Positions 17,509 to 26,669 are shown, numbered from the stretch's first letter. The stretch: DNA of 64,000 bases from SABI01 sp028532915 (GCA_963677225.1 OY781923.1:1922001-1986000); one strand, 5' to 3'. The notes: generated by a model from the sequence alone, not told the origin. Numbers and translations are program-made.

Positions 17509-17670
17509 GTGACAGATGAACTAACTATTGCAGTTTTCGATCTCTTGAAGACCGTGATGGAAACCGGAAAAATGAGAGAGAATGAGAGTCATATGACATG
17601 GTATATGGCTGTTTTTATACAAATTTGGAACCATTACACGGTTTTGGAAGGTAGAGGTGTCCTAACGTGA
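17509..17670 (+). CDS. Possible small protein, 53 residues
   Basis: An open frame starting at GTG 17509 with AAAAGGAG seven bases upstream and ending at TGA 17668-17670. The product is partly amphipathic (TIAVFDLLKTVME, MTWYMAVFIQIW) and unlike anything I recognise. An A/T-rich hairpin with a T-run follows at 17765-17803 on the same strand. The region between 17414 and 17899 has no other gene, so this is its only candidate. Support is limited to the ribosome site and the downstream hairpin. Confidence 0.35.
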   Translation: MTDELTIAVFDLLKTVMETGKMRENESHMTWYMAVFIQIWNHYTVLEGRGVLT

Positions 17671-17764
17671 CACAAGACAAGTGGCACAATGGGAAAGAAA
17701 ATGTGAGAAGATGAAACGGCTGAAAAGGGGCTACTTATCACAGACATCTACCGGAAAAATGTTC

Positions 17765-17803
17765 AAACTTTTTTGAATTATTTTAAAAAGGTTTCTTTTT
17801 TTT
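17765..17803 (+). terminator. Weak hairpin with T-run
   Basis: A 10-bp A/T-rich stem (17765-17774 with 17785-17794, one G-T pair) followed by eight T residues at 17796-17803. On the plus strand it could end a transcript of the small frame at 17509. Confidence 0.4.
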
Positions 17804-17899
17804 ATGTTTCCGGCACGAATATCTGCCAGAATGGATCCATCATGCCCCATTCAAACAGAATCAGGTTGTTCGTAAATGGGTGAGAAAGAATCTGGTCAC

Positions 17900-19210
17900 T
17901 CACATTTTCTTTGAAAGATAGGAATCATTGACCTTGTCATGCAGATATACGCCCGTATATCTTCCGGATGCGTTCTTATAGAGAGAATAGCCCTTGTTTA
18001 CACATCTTTCGCAAGAACCGCGGCTGATCGTCACAGCCAGTATCGAATGGTGAGTATCGCTATCGGATTCGATGATTTCAAGACCGCCGCATCTGTCACA
18101 AAGGATATACTTTCTATTCTGCCTCTCTGTGATGTTATCGGTATCATAATAGATCCGTTTTGTAGATGTCACGATACTCTTATTTTCGTATAGCTGTTCT
18201 CTTATCGTTTTTCTGTTTTTCCAGTTTTCCATTACCCGGCTGGTGAGCATTCTTATATACTCATCGATCTGCCGACTCTGTTGAAGCCTTTCCCGGCAGT
18301 AATCGGGTTCTTTCACCCCTGAGAAATCCAGATCCGCCATCGCTAGAAGGATTCCAAGATTGACGTAAGGAAGAGCTCCCTCGATCGAATATCCCCCTTC
18401 CAGAACAGCTATATCAGGGTGAAGCAAATGATTGAGCTGTGCATATCCCTGAGCACTCACATTCATGTTTGTAAGAGGATCGCTGTAATGATTATCCTGT
18501 CCTGCAGAATTTATGACGATATCAGGTTTGAATTCATCAAGAATGGGAAGGACTGCATGTCTTATCACATATAGATATCCTTCATCGGAAGTTCCGGGGG
18601 GAAGAGGAATGTTTATAGTGTATCCACACCCTGAAGGACCTCCGATCTCATCGACAGATCCTGTTCCCGGATAGAGGGTCCGACCATCCTGATGAAGAGA
18701 GATGAACAGTGTATTACTATCATTCCAGTAGATATCGGAAGTACCGTCTCCGTGGTGGCAATCGGTATCTACGATCGCCACCTTCAGATCAGGATTCTCT
18801 TTTCGCATGTGTTCTATCATGATCGCTTCATTATTGATGATGCAGAATCCACGGTCACCGTATACCACAGTATGGGCATGGTGGCCTGGCGGGCGTATGA
18901 GAGCGAAGGCGGAGTCAAACCCTCCTTTCATCACGGCATCTGCACACCTTATCGCTGAGCCTGCCGCGATCAGGTGGCTTTCTGTGACCCTTGACTCTAC
19001 ATCAGGTACACAGAAGTGAACCTTCTCGACATCCTCGCTCTGTGCGATATCACTTCTGAGCATCGTGATGTTCTCTATATCCCCAATCCCTTCTTCAATC
19101 AGCTGGTCCTGAGTGTACAGAAGCCGCTCTTCCCGTTCAGGATGAGTCGGTGATATCGCCCAATCGAAAGCAGGAAAGAAAACGAGAGCTAATTTCTTAT
19201 CCGATTCCAT
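17900..19210 (-). CDS. Histone-deacetylase-family amidohydrolase with C-terminal zinc ribbon
   Basis: A 436-residue protein of the HDAC/AcuC/acetylpolyamine amidohydrolase superfamily. Active-site blocks are RPPGHHA near residue 105, the metal-binding DTDCHHGDGT, SLHQDG, and SAGQDNHYSDPL with the third ligand Asp. Members remove acetyl or related acyl groups from lysines, polyamines or small amides; the substrate here is unknown. After the catalytic domain (about residues 1-320) comes an unusual tail with two CxxC pairs, CDRCGG and CERCVN, that looks like a zinc ribbon. It starts five bases after the hydantoinase gene on the same strand with its own AAGGAG site, so the two are co-expressed. 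Confidence 0.88.
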   Translation of the reverse strand: MESDKKLALVFFPAFDWAISPTHPEREERLLYTQDQLIEEGIGDIENITMLRSDIAQSEDVEKVHFCVPDVESRVTESHLIAAGSAIRCADAVMKGGFDSAFALIRPPGHHAHTVVYGDRGFCIINNEAIMIEHMRKENPDLKVAIVDTDCHHGDGTSDIYWNDSNTLFISLHQDGRTLYPGTGSVDEIGGPSGCGYTINIPLPPGTSDEGYLYVIRHAVLPILDEFKPDIVINSAGQDNHYSDPLTNMNVSAQGYAQLNHLLHPDIAVLEGGYSIEGALPYVNLGILLAMADLDFSGVKEPDYCRERLQQSRQIDEYIRMLTSRVMENWKNRKTIREQLYENKSIVTSTKRIYYDTDNITERQNRKYILCDRCGGLEIIESDSDTHHSILAVTISRGSCERCVNKGYSLYKNASGRYTGVYLHDKVNDSYLSKKM

Positions 19211-19215
19211 CTTCC

Positions 19216-20868
19216 TTAAATCTCCTTCATCACGTGGATCATCCGGGGTTTCACTTGTGCTTTCAGACGGATGTTCTTGCCGGCGCTGGAGAATCCTCTC
19301 ACCATGGTATAACAGCTCTCTTCGACAATCTCGCAGTCTTGTTCTTTAATGTGATAGATCTCATTGAACAGTTCAAACAGTCTCGCTTTCGCCTGAGCAA
19401 GAGAGAAGTCTTCTGTGATCCCTTCGGTCAGGCCGATTTCGGGAACCGACAGGATTCCCACAGCACAATTAGCCGTGAGTGTCAGCTCCTTTGTGACATT
19501 CGAAAGCGCCGCCCCTACCGCATTTCCTATATCAAAGAACGGGGGAACATGACATTCGAGTGAATAGACTTCTTCAAGGTAGGGAGCAAGAGCCTTCGCC
19601 GGACCTCCGATGATATGAATACTTCTTGGATCCAGCTTCTTCTCATGAAGCAGTTCCTTTATCGTGTAGACAGGACGTTCATTGATATTTCTAAGCAGGC
19701 GGTCCGTAGTCTCCTTTATTGTCCTGGCCATCTGAGTCAATATGGACAGAGCTGTCTGCTCGACGGCAAAGGCCCCTTTGATCTCAGTAAGCGCTCTGAC
19801 AGCTCTTTCTCTCTGATCTTCATCGGTATTTTCGATCAATCCGAGAACGATCATTGCATCGGTAGCAGTCACCGCCGGCCCGCCGTATGCATAAGGTTTA
19901 CCTTCACGTTCAGGCCCGATATGTATCTTATCGTCAACGAGCTTCACTCTACTGTCCCCGCCGAGTCCGATCGAAACACTATAGACAGCTCTTACCAGAG
20001 TTCTGTAATCGGAGATGACCGCTCCATCCGGAGCGAACAGAGGGACACCGTCGGCAAGAAAGAAGATGTCGGTCGTCGTACCCCCGATATCCAGAAGGAT
20101 CGCATCCTCTCTGATCTTTGAAAGTGAGAGAATTCCTGACAGACTTGCAGCAGGTCCGGAGAGTATCGTTTCGACAGGGTGTTCCTGCGCTGTTGGCAGA
20201 TCCATCATCCCGCCGTCTGCTTTCAGTATGTTGAGAGGGACATCCAGTCTCATCTTGGACATCGCTGCGCTGCTTTTGTCAGCAAAATTATTGAAGACCG
20301 AGTAAACTGCTTCGTTAAGATAGGTCGTATTGACTCTTCGGGGAAAATTCAGACGCCCCGACATTCTATGTCCCATCGTGACGTGTGAAACCTTACCTTC
20401 GAGATAATCGGCCATACGGGTTTCCATCTCTACGTTGCGTGTAGAGAATTTCGTAACGACAGCACAGTGATCGAGACCTTCATTCACGATCTTTTTACTG
20501 ACCGATTCGATCTGTTCTTGATCAATAGGGGCTGTGATAATTCCCCTATGGTCTATGGAACCACTAATGTGAAATACTGTCGGACTTATCGCGGAAAAAT
20601 CATGGGTGATACCGGGGCCGCACGCTACTATCAGTCCTACGGGATCGATTTTCTGTTCGACGATAGCATTGGTGCTGATGGTGGTGCTAAGTGTTATCAG
20701 GTCAATATCTTTGGTATCGAACGGCATCAGAAGGTCCGAGAGGGTTGTCCAGATGGTCGAGAATAGATCATCCGGATCCACTTCCCTCTTGATGGTCTTT
20801 AATACGGCCCCGTCATCGATGACGGCTCCGTCTATATGTGTTCCTCCCAGGTCTAATCCTACTAGCAA
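19216..20868 (-). CDS. Hydantoinase/oxoprolinase HyuA-type ATPase
   Basis: About 550 residues of the hydantoinase A/5-oxoprolinase A family, with the actin-like nucleotide-binding fold. The N-terminal GLDLGGTHIDGAV is the phosphate-1 loop, and LLDIGGTTTDIFFLADG in the middle is the second. These enzymes open cyclic amides (hydantoins, oxoproline) with ATP, usually with a HyuB partner; no hyuB gene is adjacent. I take the TTG at 20868 as the start because GGAGAG lies seven bases upstream and GLDLGGT then falls at residue 4, as in homologues; an upstream TTG at 20895 is in frame but has no site. It forms a two-gene operon with the HDAC-like hydrolase, which suggests joint processing of an amide compound. 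Confidence 0.87.
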   Translation of the reverse strand: MLVGLDLGGTHIDGAVIDDGAVLKTIKREVDPDDLFSTIWTTLSDLLMPFDTKDIDLITLSTTISTNAIVEQKIDPVGLIVACGPGITHDFSAISPTVFHISGSIDHRGIITAPIDQEQIESVSKKIVNEGLDHCAVVTKFSTRNVEMETRMADYLEGKVSHVTMGHRMSGRLNFPRRVNTTYLNEAVYSVFNNFADKSSAAMSKMRLDVPLNILKADGGMMDLPTAQEHPVETILSGPAASLSGILSLSKIREDAILLDIGGTTTDIFFLADGVPLFAPDGAVISDYRTLVRAVYSVSIGLGGDSRVKLVDDKIHIGPEREGKPYAYGGPAVTATDAMIVLGLIENTDEDQRERAVRALTEIKGAFAVEQTALSILTQMARTIKETTDRLLRNINERPVYTIKELLHEKKLDPRSIHIIGGPAKALAPYLEEVYSLECHVPPFFDIGNAVGAALSNVTKELTLTANCAVGILSVPEIGLTEGITEDFSLAQAKARLFELFNEIYHIKEQDCEIVEESCYTMVRGFSSAGKNIRLKAQVKPRMIHVMKEI

Positions 20869-20950
20869 AAGAGCTCTCCTTCCTCGGTACAACAACCGCT
20901 TTTATTGTACTACCCGGGCAGGATTTGAACAAGAGACCGGTGAATTCTAT

Positions 20951-21700
20951 TTATTTCCTGCTCTTGTTTTTTTGTACGTATGCCCCGATGGCTTCGCTCA
21001 TAAACGCCGCCGTCCCTTCTTTGTACCGGTCCATTGCATCGGAGAACCTCTCATCCTGAGTATACATATTCCCTAGTCCCTCGAGGATCTCATCGGAACA
21101 GTCGTAAAAGTAGGTACTGATGTACAGTTTCCATTTTTCTACTAGATCGAAAGCTTCAGTCGATGATGGAGAAGTTCCGATGAGACGGGAAAAGGATGAC
21201 AACAGTTCCTCTTCTTCGTTTTTGATCTTTTTCCAGGCTTGCGGACCATAATTTCCGGTTCGTCTCATACTCTGCTTATATGCATCTGTCCCCTTCCATC
21301 TCGCATCCGTCTCTGATTGAAATGCTTTTTTCGCATCCTCTATCTGCTTCATATCAAATTCGTCAAAATCCATTATTCTTTCTCCTTTCAGTGCGCTATC
21401 GATCGAATCTATCATTCTGTTCAGTCTGTCGGTCTTCAGCTTCAAAAGATGACGCTGTTGAACAAGAAGACTCTCCCGGCTGCTTTCGCTATCTATCAGT
21501 TTTCTGATCTGCGAGAGTTTAAAACCCAACTCCTTGAAATAGAGGATGAGTTTCAGTCTCTGTGCATTCTCTTCGTCGTAATACCGGTAGCCGTTGCGGC
21601 TGATCTCGTTCGGAATAAGCAGACCTATCTGATCATAGTAGTGCAGTGTCCTGACGGTAACCGATGCTCTCTGTGCCAGTTCATGAATCAGTAATCTCAT
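20951..21700 (-). CDS. MerR-family regulator with TipAS-like effector domain
   Basis: A 249-residue regulator. Residues 1-70 are the MerR winged helix (SVTVRTLHYYDQIGLLIPNEISRNGYRYYDEEN). A coiled-coil dimerisation helix follows to about residue 115. The C-terminal 130 residues (DEFDMKQIEDAKKAFQSETDARW, YGPQAWKKIKNEEEELL) match the TipAS antibiotic-recognition fold, which captures thiopeptides or other ligands. TipA-type proteins activate their own promoter from a dyad between distorted promoter elements; such a dyad lies at 21715-21735 just upstream. Confidence 0.92.
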   Translation of the reverse strand: MRLLIHELAQRASVTVRTLHYYDQIGLLIPNEISRNGYRYYDEENAQRLKLILYFKELGFKLSQIRKLIDSESSRESLLVQQRHLLKLKTDRLNRMIDSIDSALKGERIMDFDEFDMKQIEDAKKAFQSETDARWKGTDAYKQSMRRTGNYGPQAWKKIKNEEEELLSSFSRLIGTSPSSTEAFDLVEKWKLYISTYFYDCSDEILEGLGNMYTQDERFSDAMDRYKEGTAAFMSEAIGAYVQKNKSRK

Positions 21701-21714
21701 ATAAACAGGTATAC

Positions 21715-21735
21715 ACTATAACGTAAGGTTATAGT
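21715..21735. promoter_or_regulatory. Likely MerR/TipA-type operator
   Basis: A perfect dyad, ACTATAAC-N5-GTTATAGT, 15 bases upstream of the MerR-family gene and 80 bases before the divergent dehydrogenase gene. Length and symmetry match MerR-family sites; binding is inferred. Confidence 0.65.
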
Positions 21736-21815
21736 CAAGGAGAATTTTCAGTTGTGTGACAGGTACATGATAGGCTAAACTTTGAGTTGATCTATACCAT
21801 TATAAGGAGCTTCCC

Positions 21816-22781
21816 ATGGATAATCCGGAAATCCTGTTTCTCCGTTGTACGCATTTCGACCCGACAGAGAATGAACTTTCCAGACTGCATGAATCATTCC
21901 CTTTAATCCACCTGACGGTAAAAGAACAGGACGGATACTCTGTCGATGATATAAAAAGAGCGCATATAATCGCAGGGTTTCCGAAGGTCGGAGATCTGAG
22001 ATCAGCCGGGAATCTAAGATGGCTTCAGACACCCAGTGCAGGGGTCCAGCAGTATGCCGAAAGGAGTATATATGCACATGATAAAGTGATCCTCACCAGT
22101 GCCAGAGGAACATACGGCCGGCAGATCAGCGATCACGTCATCGCAATGATCATCGGCCATAATCACAATCTGTGGACCTACAGGGATCAGATGAAGCAGA
22201 AAATCTGGAAAAGATACTTTCCTCTCACCGATATCTGGGAAAGTACCATCGTGATCATCGGATTTGGTGATATCGGCTCAAGTATAGCAAAGAAGGCAAA
22301 GGCTCTTGATATGCATGTGGTCGTAGTCAGACGGGAATCGGGAAACATCCCCGAATACGTTGATGAAATGTACACGCAGGAAAGTCTTGATGATCTGCTT
22401 CACAGAGCGGATTATCTTGCTGTATGTGCTGCATCCACGAAGGAGACACTGAATCTTATCGATGGACGGAGGCTGTCCGAATTGAAAAGAGGGTGCTGTG
22501 TAATAAATGTAGCCAGGGGGAACCTCATCGATGAGAAAGCTCTAATTGAGAATCTTGAAAGCGGGCATCTCGGGGGAGCCGCTCTTGATGTCACGGAGTC
22601 GGAACCTCTTGATGTGAACAGTCCTCTGTGGACACTTCCCAATGTGATGATCACTCCTCACGCATCAGGACTATCTTTGAGTGATTCTCCGCAGATAGTA
22701 TCCCTGTTCGAAAGAAATCTCAGACTCTTCTTAGAGAAAAAGGCTCTCATCAACTCTATCGATTTTGATAAAAAGTACTGA
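21816..22781 (+). CDS. D-isomer-specific 2-hydroxyacid dehydrogenase
   Basis: A 321-residue NAD(P)-dependent oxidoreductase. The nucleotide-binding signature IVIIGFGDIGSSIAKKAKAL is central. The catalytic triad of the family is visible in order: Arg in NVARGNLIDEKAL, Glu in DVTESEPLD, and His in ITPHASG. The N-terminal domain is shorter and divergent, so the substrate (glyoxylate, hydroxypyruvate or another 2-oxoacid) cannot be named. AAGGAG precedes the ATG. It is divergent from the MerR-family gene, with the operator-like dyad between them, so it may be a target of that regulator. Confidence 0.92.
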   Translation: MDNPEILFLRCTHFDPTENELSRLHESFPLIHLTVKEQDGYSVDDIKRAHIIAGFPKVGDLRSAGNLRWLQTPSAGVQQYAERSIYAHDKVILTSARGTYGRQISDHVIAMIIGHNHNLWTYRDQMKQKIWKRYFPLTDIWESTIVIIGFGDIGSSIAKKAKALDMHVVVVRRESGNIPEYVDEMYTQESLDDLLHRADYLAVCAASTKETLNLIDGRRLSELKRGCCVINVARGNLIDEKALIENLESGHLGGAALDVTESEPLDVNSPLWTLPNVMITPHASGLSLSDSPQIVSLFERNLRLFLEKKALINSIDFDKKY

Positions 22782-22814
22782 TCCGGAAAAGATCTATTTC
22801 CTTGAATCTGATCA

Positions 22815-22843
22815 TTGCCAATCGATGTCTCCTGTCCTATACT
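22815..22843 (+). promoter_or_regulatory. Promoter with leaderless geometry
   Basis: TTGCCA (22815-22820), exactly 17 bases, TATACT (22838-22843), then six bases to the ATG at 22850. No Shine-Dalgarno sequence is present. Confidence 0.65.
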
Positions 22844-22849
22844 GTGGCT

Positions 22850-23404
22850 ATGAAAAACAGATTCATGACAATTACAATGTTGCTTTTTCTCTCTATCTGC
22901 GTTATCTTCCCGCTTCAGGCTGAGGATACTATGACCTACGAAGAATATCCATATGCAATCGGGGTAGTATTCAGCGAACCTGTATGGGGTCTCTCGTACC
23001 ATCAGCGATTCGGCGACAATGCACTGCAGGGAACTCTGGGTTTCTCCTACTATCCGAACCCGACCTATCAGGCTCAGTTGGCATACAGCATAGCTGTAGA
23101 TTACCAACGTACGATCTTCGGAGCCGATTTCAACAGATTTCTCGGTGCCCAGCTCTATCTGGATGCGTATCTGGCGCATACCGGCGAAACCGCTTATAAT
23201 TGGGAAACCTACACCTACGATCCGTTCGAGGCACAGATAGTCGCCGGGGTCGGTTTCGGAGTCGAAGCGATCTTCTTCCAGTACTTCTCGGTACCGGTGG
23301 AATTCATCTATTCATTCTCCTACAGCCCGACAGAGGATTCGTTCCCCTCGAATGTCTCTGTTGATCTGGTACCCAGAATCGGGCTTCGGTTCAGGTTCAA
23401 ATAA
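22850..23404 (+). CDS. Small exported beta-barrel-like protein
   Basis: A 184-residue protein with a signal peptide (KNRFMTITMLLFLSICVIFPLQA, cleavage probably before EDT). The mature part alternates aromatic and small residues and ends in RFRFK, as outer-membrane barrels of 8-10 strands do. I do not recognise a family. An upstream in-frame start at 22802 exists, but it would bury the signal peptide; the promoter at 22815-22843 lies downstream of it and supports 22850. Confidence 0.65.
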   Translation: MKNRFMTITMLLFLSICVIFPLQAEDTMTYEEYPYAIGVVFSEPVWGLSYHQRFGDNALQGTLGFSYYPNPTYQAQLAYSIAVDYQRTIFGADFNRFLGAQLYLDAYLAHTGETAYNWETYTYDPFEAQIVAGVGFGVEAIFFQYFSVPVEFIYSFSYSPTEDSFPSNVSVDLVPRIGLRFRFK

Positions 23405-23867
23405 GAGTTTAAAACGGATATTATTGAACCGGCACTGAGTTTTGTTCTTAATTTCAAAAATATCACTTTATGGTACAGGTATTTAGGTGTGAAATACCAA
23501 GATTATCAAATGATAACCCTCTTTAAAATATACCAAAACGGTTATTTGATTCCGCCGGAACCTAATGTTACACTAAATAACGATTTAATTTTTAGCACAT
23601 AAACTTTTAAACAACAAAGAGATACCTAACTGGAATAAGTTCAACTAATTGTATACAAGAACAAACTTTCTTCCAGATTTTTGCCAATTTCTGGGCAAAA
23701 TTCGGTAAAATATTAATAGACCGATTAACGTTTAATTGTGCCCTATTCGTTAAAAGGTTTAAGTTCAAAATAGGCGCTCTTAGGTCTGACACTAAGTAAA
23801 ATCGTATGCCTGCCGTTGCTCCATATTAGCTTAATTCCAGATCATCTCTCCCAATAAAAGCCACACA
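23405..23867. other. AT-rich intergenic region
   Basis: About 460 bases with no convincing gene, hairpin terminator or repeat on either strand. Base composition is clearly more AT-rich than the flanking chromosome to the left, marking the approach to the accessory island. Confidence 0.5.
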
Positions 23868-23876
23868 TGCTATACT
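23868..23876 (+). promoter_or_regulatory. Extended -10 promoter element before the nuclease gene
   Basis: TGCTATACT, an extended -10 box, ends six bases before the ATG at 23883. The -35 region is poor, as is usual for extended -10 promoters, and no ribosome site is present. Confidence 0.5.
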
Positions 23877-23882
23877 GGCTTT

Positions 23883-24818
23883 ATGAAAAAAATCTTTTCT
23901 ACAATCCTTATACTTCTTGCAGCTACAGTCAGTGCTCAATCACTAGAACTCCCTACGATCACAAACCCTTCAGCTGTAGTAAGAAGGTCAAACTACACAC
24001 TCCAATACAATGAACAGTATGAACAAGCGGATTGGGTTGCTTATGAGCTCACCCGAAGCGAAGTTCTCGGGCAAATTGATAGAAAGAATTCATTCAAAGC
24101 TGATACTTCAATATTAACAGGTTCTGCGACGCTGGATGATTATCGGGGGGCTGGATATGATAGAGGGCATCTCGCCCCAGCAGCTGATATGAAAATGTCA
24201 TCCGGGTCTATGTCTGACTCATTTTACATGAGCAATATGAGCCCGCAAGAACCAAGTTTTAACAGAGGAATATGGTCGGAGATTGAAGCCTATGTGAGAA
24301 CCTGGGCATATGACAATGATTCAATTTACGTAGTAACCGGACCAGTTTTAACCAAAGACACCTACCCCACTATAGGTAAAAACAAAGTTGCTATCCCTGA
24401 GTTTTACTACAAAGTCTTTTTAGATTATTCGGAACCTGAAATTAAAGCTATTGGTTTCATCCTGCCAAATGAGAAAGGGAAGGCTTCAGTTCAATCATAC
24501 GCAGTATCTATAGATGATGTTGAGTCCTTCGCCGGCATCGACTTTTATCCTGCCTTAGAAAACGATCAGGAAGCGCTGCTTGAATCAGAATTCGACATTA
24601 CCCAGTGGTCATTTGAGAGATTTTCAGTAGAAGATCATCCACAATCTCCAATAGTATCGGGGCAGGATCAACCAATGGATGGCCTTGGCTTATACTGGAT
24701 AAACTCTTCATCTAACACCCGCCATAATTCTACATGTAGATATTATGGCAACACAAAGAATGGGTATTACACAGACGAGTTAATCGGCGAACCTTGCACT
24801 ATCTGTGGGGGATACTGA
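23883..24818 (+). CDS. Secreted DNA/RNA non-specific endonuclease (DRGH type)
   Basis: A 311-residue nuclease with a signal peptide (FSTILILLAATVSAQS). The catalytic motif DRGH is at Asp93-Arg94-Gly95-His96 (YDRGHLAPAADM), followed by the Mg-binding Asn in FYMSNMSPQEPSFNRGIW, as in the Serratia-nuclease/NUC1 family. Such enzymes degrade DNA and RNA outside the cytoplasm, for nutrition or biofilm turnover. The last 50 residues form a separate Cys-containing module (LGLYWINSSSNTRHN, CRYYGNTKNGYY, CTICGG) that recurs on secreted nucleases and related proteins. The gene sits at the left edge of the mobile-element region. Confidence 0.9.
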   Translation: MKKIFSTILILLAATVSAQSLELPTITNPSAVVRRSNYTLQYNEQYEQADWVAYELTRSEVLGQIDRKNSFKADTSILTGSATLDDYRGAGYDRGHLAPAADMKMSSGSMSDSFYMSNMSPQEPSFNRGIWSEIEAYVRTWAYDNDSIYVVTGPVLTKDTYPTIGKNKVAIPEFYYKVFLDYSEPEIKAIGFILPNEKGKASVQSYAVSIDDVESFAGIDFYPALENDQEALLESEFDITQWSFERFSVEDHPQSPIVSGQDQPMDGLGLYWINSSSNTRHNSTCRYYGNTKNGYYTDELIGEPCTICGGY

Positions 24819-25017
24819 ATAAGAATTTTGCCATTCCAACTTCTCCTTCACTGCCTACTCAACGAACTCACCTATCTTCATCTTCTTCCCATCTTCCCCT
24901 ACTTATCTTACAATGTGAGGGAGAAGCTGCTCATATGTTTTTTTATCTGTTTTTGCCCATAGCCTAAAAGGTTTGCTCATGAGGTAATTTTAGGATGGCA
25001 GAACCATGAAGTCTATT

Positions 25018-26669
25018 CCTAATTAGAGTCTCCTGAATAGATAGTATCTATATACATTATAAGCAATAAATGCTATAATCCAAGAGTGTAAATGCATGAT
25101 AAACGCTATATTTTATCATAAAACCCTTGCACCTGGAGAGAGCGTTGTACAGAAAAAAAAGAACTAACTGGCCAGATGGAGTTTATCAACTTCCATATGA
25201 AATTCGGTGGTGAGCTGAATCCTCGAAACCGTTGGGTTCAGCTTGCACAGCTCATCCCTTGGGATGAATATGAAGAAGAGTATGCTGCAAAATTCCCATC
25301 AAAAAGGGGGAATGAAGCCAAGCCGTTTCGGATGGCTCTCGGAGCCCTTCTGATAAAAGAAATGAAGAATCTTCCTGATGAAGAACTGGTGGAAGACATC
25401 AAAGAAAATCCCTACTACCAGTATCTGCTGGGGCTCGAGAGTTTCCAGGATACCGCGCCGTTTGAAGCATCATCACTTGTGCATTTCAGAAAAAGGATCA
25501 CACCTGAGATGCTCAAAGAGATCAATGAGAAGATCGTGAAACGACAGCTTGAGAAGGACGCAGAAGATCACGAAGATGATGACACTAATCCTTCTTCCGG
25601 TTCGTCTGATGGGAAGAGCAACGAGTCTTCTTCTGATCATAAGGGACAGCTTCTGGTCGATGCGACCTGTACACCGGCTGACATCAGATTTCCTACCGAT
25701 TTGAGTCTACTCAATGAAGCAAGAGAGAAGACCGAAGAGATTATCGACTATCTCCATCGTCCCTATGTCTCTGTAGAGAAGAAACCGAGAACCTATAGGG
25801 AGAAAGCGAGAAAGGATTTTCTCTTTATCTCCCGTAATCGTCGGCCTCGAAAAAATCTTATCAGGAAGGGGATACGCAAGCAGCTTCAGTATCTGAGACG
25901 AAATCTTGCACATACCGAAGATATGGGAGAAAGGGAAGGATGTTTCTCTCTTCCTGGGAGAATGTATCGGAATCTCCTTGTTGTGAATGAAGTCTATCGG
26001 CAGCAGAATCTGATGTATCGAAAGAACAGCAGGTCTATTCCATCACGGATAGTAAGCATTTCACAGCCTCATGTGAGACCGATCGTGAGAGGAAAGACCA
26101 ATACTCCTGTGGAATTCAAAGCGAAGGTGTCTGTGTCCAGGATAGAAGGGTATGCATTTCTTGAGACACTGGGGTGGGAACCGTATAACGAAAGTACGAA
26201 ACTGAAAGAACATGTAGAAGATTACCACAGACGGTTCGGGTATTACCCGCAGTCGATTCTGGCAGATAAGATCTACAGGACGAGAGAAAATCTGAGGTAC
26301 TGCAAAGATCTTGGGATTCGTCTTGCCGGTCCTCCGTTGGGTAGACCTCCAAAGGATGATAAAGTGTATCGGACGATGCTGAAAGAGTCTCGACGTGATG
26401 AGATTGATCGAATACCCATTGAGGGAGTATTCGGCGTAGCCAAGCGAAAGTACACCCTTGATCGAGTAAGAACGAAACTGGCAGAGACAAGTGAAACCAC
26501 CATCGCACTGGTGGTCCTGAGATTGAACCTGAAGAAGATCCTGAGAGATTTTTTTGCTCTGCTCAGATGGCTGTTTGGATTGCACCGATTTCGTCTAATT
26601 TTTGGGTGAAACAGGGTAAAACTATGTGGTCTTACTGAAAAGCGATATATTCAGGAGACTCTAATTAGG
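25018..26669 (+). mobile_element. Intact IS5-like insertion sequence
   Basis: A 22-base perfect inverted repeat bounds the element: 25018-25039 and 26648-26669. The outermost part, TAATTA, is itself palindromic and may be the target duplication, in which case the element proper starts at GAGTCTCC (25026) and ends at 26661. It contains one complete transposase gene. Complete ends and an open transposase suggest recent arrival. Confidence 0.85.
25176..26609 (+). CDS. IS5-like transposase
   Basis: A 477-residue transposase of the IS4/IS5 superfamily. The N-terminal part (FGGELNPRNRWVQLAQLIPWDEYEEEY, KPFRMALGALLIKE, PYYQYLLGL) is the DUF772-type domain. The DDE catalytic residues are visible: Asp in LLVDATCTPAD, Asp in ILADKIYRTR, and Glu in IPIEGVFGVAKRKY. 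The middle has an acidic Ser-rich linker near residues 130-155. The start at 25176 has only a weak ribosome site. Length and motifs suggest a functional enzyme. Confidence 0.92.
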   Translation: MEFINFHMKFGGELNPRNRWVQLAQLIPWDEYEEEYAAKFPSKRGNEAKPFRMALGALLIKEMKNLPDEELVEDIKENPYYQYLLGLESFQDTAPFEASSLVHFRKRITPEMLKEINEKIVKRQLEKDAEDHEDDDTNPSSGSSDGKSNESSSDHKGQLLVDATCTPADIRFPTDLSLLNEAREKTEEIIDYLHRPYVSVEKKPRTYREKARKDFLFISRNRRPRKNLIRKGIRKQLQYLRRNLAHTEDMGEREGCFSLPGRMYRNLLVVNEVYRQQNLMYRKNSRSIPSRIVSISQPHVRPIVRGKTNTPVEFKAKVSVSRIEGYAFLETLGWEPYNESTKLKEHVEDYHRRFGYYPQSILADKIYRTRENLRYCKDLGIRLAGPPLGRPPKDDKVYRTMLKESRRDEIDRIPIEGVFGVAKRKYTLDRVRTKLAETSETTIALVVLRLNLKKILRDFFALLRWLFGLHRFRLIFG

